A DNA stretch of 17,260 nt, from positions 1-17,260 of the forward strand of contig JAGBSU010000066.1 in assembly GCA_017631705.1 (NCBI GenBank), written 5' to 3'. Below, one piece after another: positions 6,418 to 13,687 of this stretch. The DNA comes from Clostridia bacterium. GTDB lineage: Bacteria; Bacillota; Clostridia; Oscillospirales; Acutalibacteraceae. The notes beneath the pieces were generated by a model, which worked only from the letters and a program-made list of their open reading frames with translations, made no database searches and was not told the DNA's origin. Made by a program: the position numbers and the translations under genes. The first letter of the stretch is position 1; the number at the start of each line of letters is the position of its first letter.

Positions 6418-7181
6418 TTTTTCACCACAAAGTGTGTGCCAACACTTTTTCCTTCAAAGAAGTCGTACAGTAAAGACGGATTTTTACCGTTCATGATAAT
6501 CATTTCGCAGCCGGCATCCAAACAAATTTTTGCCGCCTCTAACTTGGTTTTCATGCCACCGGTGCCGAGCATGGAGCCGGCGCCTTCGCCGAGTGCCATG
6601 ATAGCGGGGGTGAGTTCTTCCACACAAGAAATCAGTTGTGCTGACGGGTTGGTGTGCGGGTCGGCGGTGTATAGGCCGTCGATGTCCGACAAGATAATCA
6701 ATAAATCGGCAGTTACACTTTTAGCAACCAATGCCGACAGGGTATCGTTATCGCCGACTTTGATTTCATTGGTCGAAATAGAGTCGTTTTCGATGATAAT
6801 CGGCAACACCTTAAATTCCAACAGACGATTGACCGTGTTGACAAAGTTTTGATGACGGTCGGCATGTGAAAAGTCATCGCCGGTGATAAGAATTTGGGCG
6901 ATGGTGTGGTTGTAATCGGCAAACATTTTGTCGTACGTATACATCAGTTCGCATTGGCCGACAGCGGCTGCCGCTTGTTTGGTGGGCATGTCGGTCGGTT
7001 TTTCTTTGAGTGACATTTTGCCGACACCCATGCCGATAGCGCCCGAGCTGACCAAAATCAGTTCGTGCCCTTCGTTTTTGATGTCGCTGATGATTTTGCA
7101 TAAGTTCTCGGTACTGCGAACATTCAAACACCCATTGGCGTGGGTGAGGGAAGAGGTGCCGATTTTAATGACAATACGCAT
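6414..7181 (-). CDS. proB: glutamate 5-kinase, short form without PUA domain
   Basis: 255 residues of amino-acid-kinase fold: phosphorylates glutamate with ATP in the first, feedback-controlled step of proline synthesis. Visible motifs are VIKIGTSSLTH (N-terminal nucleotide loop), SSGAIGMGVG, IENDSIST and GDNDTLSA around the substrate site, LSDIDGLYT, and GTGGMKTKLEAA. The C-terminal PUA domain of the roughly 370-residue E. coli enzyme is absent; short forms are known in other bacteria. AAGGAA precedes the ATG. It lies 21 bases after ktrA and overlaps proA by 4 bases. Confidence 0.96.
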   Translation of the reverse strand: MRIVIKIGTSSLTHANGCLNVRSTENLCKIISDIKNEGHELILVSSGAIGMGVGKMSLKEKPTDMPTKQAAAAVGQCELMYTYDKMFADYNHTIAQILITGDDFSHADRHQNFVNTVNRLLEFKVLPIIIENDSISTNEIKVGDNDTLSALVAKSVTADLLIILSDIDGLYTADPHTNPSAQLISCVEELTPAIMALGEGAGSMLGTGGMKTKLEAAKICLDAGCEMIIMNGKNPSLLYDFFEGKSVGTHFVVKK

Positions 7182-7202
7182 TGTTTTTCCTTCTTTCCAC
7201 CG

Positions 7203-7883
7203 TTATTGTTCGCGTTCTAACCAATTTGTTAGTTGCAATAAGCCTTCGCGGCTGCCTGAAACGAACAAGACATCTCCTTGCCGGAAAACATATTCCGGAT
7301 GTAATGTTTCAAGAACCTGTCCGTTGTTTTCGAGGGCAATGATATTTTGACCGAAACGGCGACGAAAATTGACTTCTAACACGCTTTTTCCCACTAAGCA
7401 CGGAGGAGCAGGCAGTTTGGAAATGTTGATTTTTTCGCTGAGTTGAATGAAATCCAACACCTTGGTGGTTTGCAATCGTCCTGCGAGGCGGATAGCCATA
7501 TCGCGTTCCGGATACACAACCTCTGCACCCATTTTTTTTAAAATCTCGCCGTGGTCACTGCTTTTTGCTTTGGCAAGCACCAGCGGGATACCCATACTGA
7601 CCAAATGCAAGGTGGCTAAAATAGAGGTGTCCAGTTGTTCGCCGATACACACAACGGCTACGTCACAATTTTGAATACCGGTTTCCTCTAACGATTTTTT
7701 ATCTAAACTTTTAATCACCAACGCGTTTTCGGTGATTTCACGAAATTCGCGGATTTTATCTTCGTTTCGGTCCAGCACGATTAAATCCACGTCGTGGTCA
7801 GCCAATTCAAGGGCTAAGGCGGTGCCGAAACGACCGAGACCGATAATGCCGTAGGCCGGTTTTTCTTTTGAGTGTTTGAACAT
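7203..7883 (-). CDS. ktrA: KtrA/TrkA-type regulatory subunit of K+ transporter
   Basis: 226 residues: an RCK_N Rossmann domain (about 9-130) with the nucleotide motif GLGRFG (15-20) and acidic ERD/LDRNEDK ends, followed by an RCK_C domain (about 140-225) with conserved 'Ls...f...g...i.L...g' spacing. Such cytosolic rings gate the membrane partner KtrB in response to ATP/ADP, and in Firmicutes also c-di-AMP through the RCK_C domain. It lies 88 bases downstream of ktrB; AGGAG is present upstream. It is followed after 21 bases by proB, making K+ uptake and proline synthesis one transcription unit. Confidence 0.92.
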   Translation of the reverse strand: MFKHSKEKPAYGIIGLGRFGTALALELADHDVDLIVLDRNEDKIREFREITENALVIKSLDKKSLEETGIQNCDVAVVCIGEQLDTSILATLHLVSMGIPLVLAKAKSSDHGEILKKMGAEVVYPERDMAIRLAGRLQTTKVLDFIQLSEKINISKLPAPPCLVGKSVLEVNFRRRFGQNIIALENNGQVLETLHPEYVFRQGDVLFVSGSREGLLQLTNWLEREQ

Positions 7884-7924
7884 GGTATCGTCTCCTTTTT
7901 AGGTCGGCGGGAGCCGAGCCGATT

Positions 7925-7969
7925 TTTACAAGCGGATTTCTGTTCCGGTTGTGTTAAAATGCTTGTAAA
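7925..7969. repeat. 9-bp inverted repeat in the ktrB-ktrA gap
   Basis: TTTACAAGC (7925-7933) is complementary to 7961-7969, with 27 bases between. It starts within a few bases of the ktrB stop codon. No U-run follows on the minus strand, so it is not a simple terminator; it could stabilise or process the mRNA and set the KtrB:KtrA ratio. Confidence 0.55.
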
Positions 7970-7971
7970 CC

Positions 7972-9270
7972 TTACCCGATAGCGAGGTTGCCTTCGGGAT
8001 AACGGACGCGTTCCTCTCGCCCGAAATACCACAGCGTGGCAATGGTGAGCGGCCCGAGTCTGCCGATAAACATAATTGCAATGGATAACAATTTACTGTT
8101 GTCTGTCAACGAGGGGGTGATACCGGTAGACAAACCGACGGTGCCAAAAGCGCTGGTAGCTTCAAACAACAGTTCGTTCAGCGGGATGTTCGGTTCGAAC
8201 ACAGACAGCAAGAACGTGCCGAGAAAGATGACACATGCCGCCAACAAGGTGATGATGGAGGCTTTGTGGAACGCTTCTTTGGGAAGGGAATAGTGAAATG
8301 CTTTGCCGGTTTTGTTGGTGGCGGCGGTTTTGACACCCTGTAACAGTGCAAATACCGTGCTGGTTTTGATACCACCGCCGGTAGAACCGGGGGAAGCGCC
8401 GATAAACATAAGAATGGTGATGGTTAATAGGCCGGTTTGCGAAAATTTGCCGAGTGAAAACGTGGAGAAACCGGCGGTGCGAGCGGAAACGCTGCTGAAA
8501 AAAGCGCCGAGCCAGGAAATATCCTCGGTGGCTTTGATAAGCACCGTGCCAAGTGCTAACAAAATAATGCTGACAGACAGTACGACTCTGGCGTGCATGG
8601 AAAGTTTTTTAAAGCGGCATTTTTTCTCCCACAATTCCCGAATCACCAGAAAGCCGATACCGCCGAAAAAGACTAAACCGCAGGTGAGGAGATTGAGCGC
8701 GACGTTGTCTTGATAAGGAATCAGGCTTTGAAAATTACCGAGAATATCAAAGCCGGAGCTGTTGAACGCCGCTATTGAGTGAAACAAGCTGATGCCGGCA
8801 GCTCTGAGTGGTGGATAGTCTTTTACAAAGACAAAGAAAGAGAGAAAAGCGCCGGCAAGTTCAAACATAACCGTCGTGGCAAAAACGTTGCGCAGGAAAG
8901 GAGTAATCCCTTTGCCGGAACTGAGACTCATGGATTCTTGTACCAGCGTTCTGCCTTTGAAGTTGACCTTTTTACCCATGGCGAGTATTACACCAGCGCC
9001 GATGGCGGTGACACCCAAACCGCCAATTTGAATGAGAAAAGCCAGTATAATTTGACCGAAAACGGTAAACGTATCACCGGCGTCTACGGCAATGAGGCCG
9101 GTTACACAAACGGCGCTGGTAGAGGTATACAGCGAATCAATATACCGCAAGGTGACACCGTCTTGTATGCTGCACGGCAACATCAGCAAAGCCGAGCCGA
9201 GTAAAATGGTGAGAAAAAAACCAACGGCAATGATACGGCTGGGTGGTTGTTTACGTAAAAATTTTCGCAA
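7972..9270 (-). CDS. ktrB: KtrB/TrkH-family K+ transporter membrane subunit
   Basis: 432 residues, an integral membrane protein with four fused M1-P-M2 repeats. All four selectivity-filter loops keep their glycine: SAVCVTGL (about 52-59), FNSSGFD, SARTAGFST and SAFGTVGLS. IGASPGSTGGGIKTS is the family signature after the third loop. It moves K+ (usually with Na+ coupling) across the cytoplasmic membrane together with KtrA. The start is TTG at 9270, supported by AGGAG 8 bases upstream; an ATG at 9278 is in another frame. It is the first gene of the ktr-pro operon. Confidence 0.94.
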   Translation of the reverse strand: MRKFLRKQPPSRIIAVGFFLTILLGSALLMLPCSIQDGVTLRYIDSLYTSTSAVCVTGLIAVDAGDTFTVFGQIILAFLIQIGGLGVTAIGAGVILAMGKKVNFKGRTLVQESMSLSSGKGITPFLRNVFATTVMFELAGAFLSFFVFVKDYPPLRAAGISLFHSIAAFNSSGFDILGNFQSLIPYQDNVALNLLTCGLVFFGGIGFLVIRELWEKKCRFKKLSMHARVVLSVSIILLALGTVLIKATEDISWLGAFFSSVSARTAGFSTFSLGKFSQTGLLTITILMFIGASPGSTGGGIKTSTVFALLQGVKTAATNKTGKAFHYSLPKEAFHKASIITLLAACVIFLGTFLLSVFEPNIPLNELLFEATSAFGTVGLSTGITPSLTDNSKLLSIAIMFIGRLGPLTIATLWYFGREERVRYPEGNLAIG

Positions 9271-9340
9271 TACGGCATCTCCTTTCTGCGATAATGACGA
9301 AGCCCGACGACGAGCAAATGTCCTTAAAAAAATTTGATTT

Positions 9341-9370
9341 ATTATACCATTAAGTATAATAGCGTGTCAA
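9341..9370 (-). promoter_or_regulatory. promoter of the ktrBA-proBAC operon
   Basis: Minus-strand -35 TTGACA (9370-9365), 18-base spacer, -10 TATAAT (9346-9341). A palindrome ATTATAC-CATTAA-GTATAAT (9341-9360) covers the -10 and most of the spacer and may be an operator. The leader is only about 65 bases, with no room for a c-di-AMP (ydaO) riboswitch. Confidence 0.78.
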
Positions 9371-9415
9371 GTTTCGCACTACAAAAAAAGACTTTTAATT
9401 TGCTATGAAAAGTGG

Positions 9416-9421
9416 TATAAT
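9416..9421 (+). promoter_or_regulatory. -10 element of the trxA promoter
   Basis: TATAAT preceded by TGG. The -35 region at the right distance (TTTTAA) is poor, so the promoter may be weak or need an activator. It is divergent from the ktrB promoter. Confidence 0.55.
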
Positions 9422-9450
9422 AGACACATACAACGGAAGGAGAACACAAG

Positions 9451-9771
9451 ATGGCGGAATATGTATTAACCAAAGATAATTTTGAAGCAGAGGTATTGCA
9501 AGCGGACAAACCGTTTTTGATTGACTTTTGGGCGACTTGGTGTGGTCCGTGCCGTATGTTGGCGCCGATTGTGGAAGAGATTGCCGAAGAGTATGAAGGC
9601 ACCTTAAAGGTAGGCAAAATAAATGTGGACGCAGAGCCGGAACTTGCCGAAGCGTTTCGCGTGTCCAGCATACCGATGCTGGTACTGGTTAAAGACGGCA
9701 AAATTGCCAACACCATGGTTGGATATCGGCCGAAAGCTGAAATTGTTGCAATGCTCCCCGAAAAAATGTAA
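9451..9771 (+). CDS. trxA: thioredoxin
   Basis: 106 residues, the standard thioredoxin length and fold. The active site WCGPC (Cys31/Cys34) is in the usual DFWATWCGPCRMLAP context and the cis-proline lies in SSIPML. A cytosolic dithiol reductant for ribonucleotide reductase, peroxidases and, in this family, ArsC-type arsenate reductases such as the one at 638-1015. GGAAGGAG lies upstream of ATG 9451. No terminator is visible after it and the purE promoter begins 19 bases later, so some read-through into the pur leader is possible but would meet the riboswitch terminator. Confidence 0.96.
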   Translation: MAEYVLTKDNFEAEVLQADKPFLIDFWATWCGPCRMLAPIVEEIAEEYEGTLKVGKINVDAEPELAEAFRVSSIPMLVLVKDGKIANTMVGYRPKAEIVAMLPEKM

Positions 9772-9789
9772 AAGTTTGCTGAGTTCGGA

Positions 9790-9818
9790 TTGACAAAAAG
9801 CGACAAATATGGTATCGT
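9790..9818 (+). promoter_or_regulatory. promoter of the pur operon
   Basis: -35 TTGACA (9790-9795), 17-base spacer, -10 TATCGT (9813-9818), with TATAAA just downstream as a less well spaced alternative. Transcription from about 9825 leads straight into the ZTP aptamer. Confidence 0.78.
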
Positions 9819-9850
9819 ATAAATTGAAAAAGAAAACAAGAAATATCCTT

Positions 9851-9920
9851 TGCGACTGACGGGTAATGTGGAGCACCACAATGAAACAGAGGGTATCAAA
9901 AAGCCGACCGTCTGGGCGCA
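9851..9920 (+). ncRNA. ZTP (pfl) riboswitch aptamer
   Basis: The leader of purE carries the conserved halves of the ZTP/pfl aptamer as I remember it. The 5' part is GACTGACGG (9854-9862), then hairpin TGTGG-AGCA-CCACA (9867-9880) and an A-rich GAAACAGAGGG stretch. The 3' part is GCCGACCGTCTGGGC (9903-9917). TGCG (9851-9854) pairs with CGCA (9917-9920), and GACGG (9858-9862) can pair with CCGTC (9908-9912). ZMP/ZTP binding signals low 10-formyl-THF and normally turns on purine and one-carbon genes. This context, ahead of a full pur operon, fits. Confidence 0.85.
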
Positions 9921-9960
9921 CTTTACCTATGCTTTAGGAGAAGTGCACCCTTATTTTTTT
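9914..9960 (+). terminator. riboswitch-controlled terminator before purE
   Basis: GGGCGCACTT (9914-9923) pairs with AAGTGCACCC (9941-9950) at nine of ten positions, with an inner CCTA/TAGG stem, followed by TTATTTTTTT. The left arm uses the GGGC of the aptamer's 3' conserved element, so aptamer folding and terminator folding exclude each other: ligand present should mean read-through. Confidence 0.85.
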
Positions 9961-9975
9961 GAAAAGAGGATGCAT

Positions 9976-10467
9976 ATGAAAAAGATTGCCATTATTATGG
10001 GAAGCGACAGTGATTTACCGGTGGTAAAAAAGGCTGTGGATATGTTAGCCGAATTCGGTGTGCCGTATGAGGTGCATGTTTTTTCAGCACACCGCACCCC
10101 TGCAGAAGCGGCACAGTTTAGCCGTGATGCACGCAAAAACGGTTTCGGTGCGATTATAGCGGCTGCCGGTATGGCGGCACATTTGGCCGGTGCGATTGCT
10201 GCCGGTACCACCTTGCCGGTGGTTGGGATTCCGATTGCTTCGGGTGCTTTAAACGGTGTGGATGCGTTGTATGCAACGGTGCAGATGCCGACGGGGATTC
10301 CCGTGGCAACGGTGGCAATTAACGGCGCTGCCAATGCGGCACTTCTTTGCATTCAAATGCTGGCGATTGAAGATGCTTCGCTTGCAGAAAAATTAGATGC
10401 CAAACGCCGTGCCGACAGCGAAGCGGTGCTCGCGAAAAATGCGAAAATTGAAGAGCAGTTCGCTTGA
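9976..10467 (+). CDS. purE: N5-carboxyaminoimidazole ribonucleotide mutase (class I PurE)
   Basis: 163 residues. Converts N5-CAIR to CAIR in purine synthesis. Motifs: GSDSDLPV near the N-terminus, SAHRTP with the active-site histidine, and the glycine/alanine-rich AAGMAAHLAG segment. The start at ATG 9976 is chosen because GAGG lies 6 bases upstream and homology begins with MKKIAIIMGSDSD; the open frame back to 9850 is riboswitch. No PurK gene is next to it, so either purK is elsewhere or PurE works on AIR and CO2 directly. Confidence 0.96.
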   Translation: MKKIAIIMGSDSDLPVVKKAVDMLAEFGVPYEVHVFSAHRTPAEAAQFSRDARKNGFGAIIAAAGMAAHLAGAIAAGTTLPVVGIPIASGALNGVDALYATVQMPTGIPVATVAINGAANAALLCIQMLAIEDASLAEKLDAKRRADSEAVLAKNAKIEEQFA

Positions 10468-10514
10468 TGAAATTGTTTGCAAAAAAAGATTAACATACAA
10501 AGGGGAAACAAAAC

Positions 10515-11195
10515 ATGAAAAAGGTTTACACAGGAAAAACGAAAGACGTATTTGCACTTGATAACGGCAATTATTTGCTGAAATTTAAAGACGATTGCAC
10601 CGGCAAAGACGGTGTGTTTGATCCCGGTGAAAACGCTGTGGGTTTGACGATTGACGGTGTGGGTGATGTGAACCTGCGCATGTCGGTATATTTCTTTGAA
10701 AAATTAAAACAAGCCGGTATCAAAACGCACTACGTGAGTGCCGATTTGGAAAACACCACCATGGAAGTGTTGCCGGCTACCGTGTTCGGCAAAGGTTTGG
10801 AAGTGATTTGCCGTTACAAAGCGGTGGGTAGTTTTATCCGTCGTTACGGTGATTACATTGAAGAAGGCGCCGATTTGGACGCTTACGTGGAAATGACCTT
10901 TAAAAATGACGAAAAAGGCGATCCGCTGGTGACCAAAGATGCGTTGATTGCGTTGGGTGTTATGACCGACGAACAATACGAGACCACCAAAGATATGACC
11001 AAGAAAATCACCAAAATCGTTGCAGACGATTTGGCCGAAAAAGGTTTGGTTCTTTACGATATCAAATTTGAATTCGGGTTCTGCGGCAACGATGAAGTGG
11101 TGTTGATTGACGAAATTGCTTCCGGCAACATGCGTGTTTACAAAGATGGTCAATACATCGATCCGATGACGCTTTCCAAATTGTTTTTTGCATAA
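10515..11195 (+). CDS. purC: SAICAR synthetase
   Basis: 226 residues. ATP-dependent ligation of aspartate to CAIR. Motifs: KVYTGKTKDVF (nucleotide loop, N-terminal), AVGSFIRRYG and LIDEIASGNMRVY near the C-terminus. The last is shifted from the common 'DEisPDt.R.W' form, so this belongs to a divergent branch of the family. It starts 47 bases after purE, and AAAGGGG lies upstream of ATG 10515. Confidence 0.94.
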   Translation: MKKVYTGKTKDVFALDNGNYLLKFKDDCTGKDGVFDPGENAVGLTIDGVGDVNLRMSVYFFEKLKQAGIKTHYVSADLENTTMEVLPATVFGKGLEVICRYKAVGSFIRRYGDYIEEGADLDAYVEMTFKNDEKGDPLVTKDALIALGVMTDEQYETTKDMTKKITKIVADDLAEKGLVLYDIKFEFGFCGNDEVVLIDEIASGNMRVYKDGQYIDPMTLSKLFFA

Positions 11196-11209
11196 TTAGG
11201 AGGTAAACC

Positions 11210-12634
11210 GTGGGCGGTTTTATAGGAATCACTGGCAAAACCGATTGCGTGCAAGACGTGTTTTTTGGGGTGGATTATCATTCTCACCTTGGAAAATATC
11301 GTGCAGGCATGGCTTCGGTGGACATCGAAAAAGGGTTTCAACGGGAAATCCATAACATTGAGAATTCACCGTTTCGTACGAAGTTTGACAACATTGCTTC
11401 GCGGCTTGCAGGTAAGGCGTGCATTGGGTGTATCAGCGATGCCGATACACAGCCGCTGTTAATTCGTTCGAAGTTCGGGATTTATGCGATTATGCTTGTC
11501 GGTGTGATTAACAACGACAAGGAACTGGTAGACGAGTATTTGCAAGGCAGTGCCGGTATTTTTCAATGCATGAGCGGTAATCGTGTGAACTCCACCGAAA
11601 TTATCGCGGCGTTGATTGAAAAGAAAGATTCGCTCGCCGAGGGAATTCGGTATGCTTGCGGGTTAGTAGACGGTTCGGTTTCGCTGTTGCTCCTCAAAGA
11701 AGACGGACATTTGGTGGCGGCACGTGACAAGTGCGGACGACTGCCGGTACATATCGGCAAGCGTGACGATGCGTTTTGTGTGAGTTTTGAGTCGTTTGCG
11801 TTTGAAAAGTTGGGTTTTGAATCGTATTGTGAACTCAAAGCCGGTGAAGTTGTGGAATTGTCCCCCGAGGATATGACCGTGTTATACGAGGGAACCGACG
11901 ACATGAAAATCTGCGCATTTTTGTGGACGTATTACGGATATCCCAATGCTTCTTACGAGGGCATCAACGTTGAAATGATGCGCATGCGCAACGGTGAGAT
12001 TTTGGCACGTCAAGAACGCGAAAACGGAACGTTGCCGCAGGTGGACTACGTGAGTGGCGTGCCGGATTCCGGTACGCCGCACGCGATTGGGTATGCCAAC
12101 GAAAGCGGCAACCGTTTTGCTCGGCCGTTTATTAAATACACACCGGCTTGGGCACGCAGTTTTATTCCCACCAACCAAGAGGAACGCAACAAGATTGCAA
12201 AGATGAAGCAAGTTCCCGTAAACGAGTTGATTCGTGACAAAGACTTGCTGTTTGTGGACGACAGTATCGTGCGCGGAACGCAGTTGCGTGAAACGGTGGA
12301 ATTTTTGTATAACAACGGTGCTAAATCGGTTCATATGCGTTCGGCTTGTCCGCCGATTATGTATGGATGTAAATATTTGAACTTTTCGCGGAACACCTCC
12401 GACATGGAGTTGCTGGCACGTACGGTGATTGCCGAGTTAGAGGGCGAACAAGGTTTTGCGTATGTTGACGAATATGCCGACGGAACAACCGAGCGCGGCA
12501 AAGCGTTGCGCAAAGCGATTTGTGAGAAGATGCATTTTGATTCGCTGGAATATCAAACCTTAGAGGGTATGATTGAAGCGATTGGTATTGACCCGTGCAA
12601 GGTGTGTACGTATTGTTGGAACGGAAAGGAATAA
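11210..12634 (+). CDS. purF: amidophosphoribosyltransferase-like protein (PurF homolog lacking the N-terminal Cys nucleophile)
   Basis: 474 residues. The C-terminal phosphoribosyltransferase half is intact: the PRPP loop LLFVDDSIVRGTQ (346-358) and VSGVPDSGTP (281-290). Cysteines matching the Fe-S ligands of Bacillus-type PurF are at C235, C387 and the CKVCTYC group (463-469). The N-terminal glutaminase half starts MGGFIGITG, with Gly where the mature enzyme needs Cys1, and the usual HTRY and NGN elements are not recognisable. The start is GTG 11210 after AGGAGG; the codon two before it in frame is TAA, so no upstream cysteine start exists. I recall a PurF-like branch in gut bacteria with this same start. 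Normal PurF makes phosphoribosylamine from PRPP and glutamine; this one may use ammonia or another amine source. Confidence 0.88.
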   Translation: MGGFIGITGKTDCVQDVFFGVDYHSHLGKYRAGMASVDIEKGFQREIHNIENSPFRTKFDNIASRLAGKACIGCISDADTQPLLIRSKFGIYAIMLVGVINNDKELVDEYLQGSAGIFQCMSGNRVNSTEIIAALIEKKDSLAEGIRYACGLVDGSVSLLLLKEDGHLVAARDKCGRLPVHIGKRDDAFCVSFESFAFEKLGFESYCELKAGEVVELSPEDMTVLYEGTDDMKICAFLWTYYGYPNASYEGINVEMMRMRNGEILARQERENGTLPQVDYVSGVPDSGTPHAIGYANESGNRFARPFIKYTPAWARSFIPTNQEERNKIAKMKQVPVNELIRDKDLLFVDDSIVRGTQLRETVEFLYNNGAKSVHMRSACPPIMYGCKYLNFSRNTSDMELLARTVIAELEGEQGFAYVDEYADGTTERGKALRKAICEKMHFDSLEYQTLEGMIEAIGIDPCKVCTYCWNGKE

Positions 12635-12638
12635 GATT

Positions 12639-13679
12639 ATGAAAAACTCGAGATCCGAAAGTTATGCAGCCGCCGGTGTGGATATTACTGCCGGATACCG
12701 TGCGGTAGAATTGATGAAAGCGCACGTTGCCAGAACGTTGACGGCCGGTGTTTGCTCCGATGTGGGCGGTTTCGGCGGTTTGTTTGAACTGGACGTTGCC
12801 GGTATGGAAAAACCGGTGCTCGTTAGCGGTACCGACGGTGTCGGCACCAAACTGAAATTGGCATTTTTGCAAGACAAGCACGACACGGTGGGTATCGACT
12901 GTGTGGCAATGTGTGTCAACGATATTATTTGCTGTGGTGCCAAACCGTTGTTCTTCTTGGACTACATTGCCTGCGGCAAAAACGTGCCGGAAAAGATTGC
13001 GGCGATTGTTTCGGGTATTGCCGAAGGTTGTGTGCAAAGTGATGCGGCGATTATCGGCGGCGAAACAGCGGAAATGCCGGGCTTTTATCCGGTGGACGAA
13101 TACGACCTTGCCGGCTTTGCGGTAGGTGTTGTTGACAAGAAAAAGATTTTGAACCCTGCTTCGATGGAAGAAGGCGACGTGGTGATTGCGTTGCCGTCGA
13201 GCGGTGTACATTCCAACGGTTTTTCGTTGGTGCGTAAAGTGTTCGGTATCGGTGAAAACGATATTTCCAAACCGATGGCAGAACTCGGCGGAAAATCGGT
13301 GGGCGAAGTGTTGCTTACTCCCACACGCATTTATGTGAAACCGGTGCTTGCTTTGTTAGAGCAAGTGACGGTGCGTGCGATTTCGCACATCACCGGCGGT
13401 GGTTTTTATGAAAATATTCCGAGAAGTTTGCCCGATGGTTTCGGTGCGAAAATCAACAAAGCTGCGTTGCGGATTTTGCCGATTTTCGACTTGATTGCCA
13501 AAGTGGGTAATATTTCAGAGCGCGATATGTTCAACACCTTTAACATGGGTGTTGGCATGAGCATTGTCGTGAAAAAAGACGAGGCCGAAAAAGCACTTGC
13601 CGTGCTCAAAGAAAACGGCGAAGATGCGTATATCATCGGCGAAATTATCAAAAGCGACGAGGGCGTTGTTTTTTGTTGA
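12639..13679 (+). CDS. purM: phosphoribosylformylglycinamidine cyclo-ligase (AIR synthetase)
   Basis: 346 residues, full length. ATP-dependent ring closure of FGAM to AIR. Motifs: SYAAAGVDITAGYRAVELMK at the N-terminus, GTDGVGTKLKLA (substrate/ATP loop), CVNDIICCGAKPLFFLDY, and HITGGGFYENIPRSLP. ATG 12639 is four bases after the purF stop, with AAAGGA upstream. The FGAM synthase genes that supply its substrate are not in the window. Confidence 0.97.
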   Translation: MKNSRSESYAAAGVDITAGYRAVELMKAHVARTLTAGVCSDVGGFGGLFELDVAGMEKPVLVSGTDGVGTKLKLAFLQDKHDTVGIDCVAMCVNDIICCGAKPLFFLDYIACGKNVPEKIAAIVSGIAEGCVQSDAAIIGGETAEMPGFYPVDEYDLAGFAVGVVDKKKILNPASMEEGDVVIALPSSGVHSNGFSLVRKVFGIGENDISKPMAELGGKSVGEVLLTPTRIYVKPVLALLEQVTVRAISHITGGGFYENIPRSLPDGFGAKINKAALRILPIFDLIAKVGNISERDMFNTFNMGVGMSIVVKKDEAEKALAVLKENGEDAYIIGEIIKSDEGVVFC

Positions 13680-13687
13680 GGTGCAGT

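Noticed and set aside
8779..9204. Plus-strand 141-codon frame inside ktrB
   Set aside because: Antisense to an intact transporter with all filter loops; the residue pattern is polar and repetitive without family motifs.
9850..9975. 42-codon N-terminal extension of PurE
   Set aside because: It would translate the riboswitch and terminator; homology and a good ribosome site begin at 9976.
11210..11260. A frameshift or mis-called start hiding the PurF Cys1
   Set aside because: An in-frame TAA lies two codons before the GTG, the ribosome site is well placed, and the frame is open for 474 codons, so the missing Cys is real.
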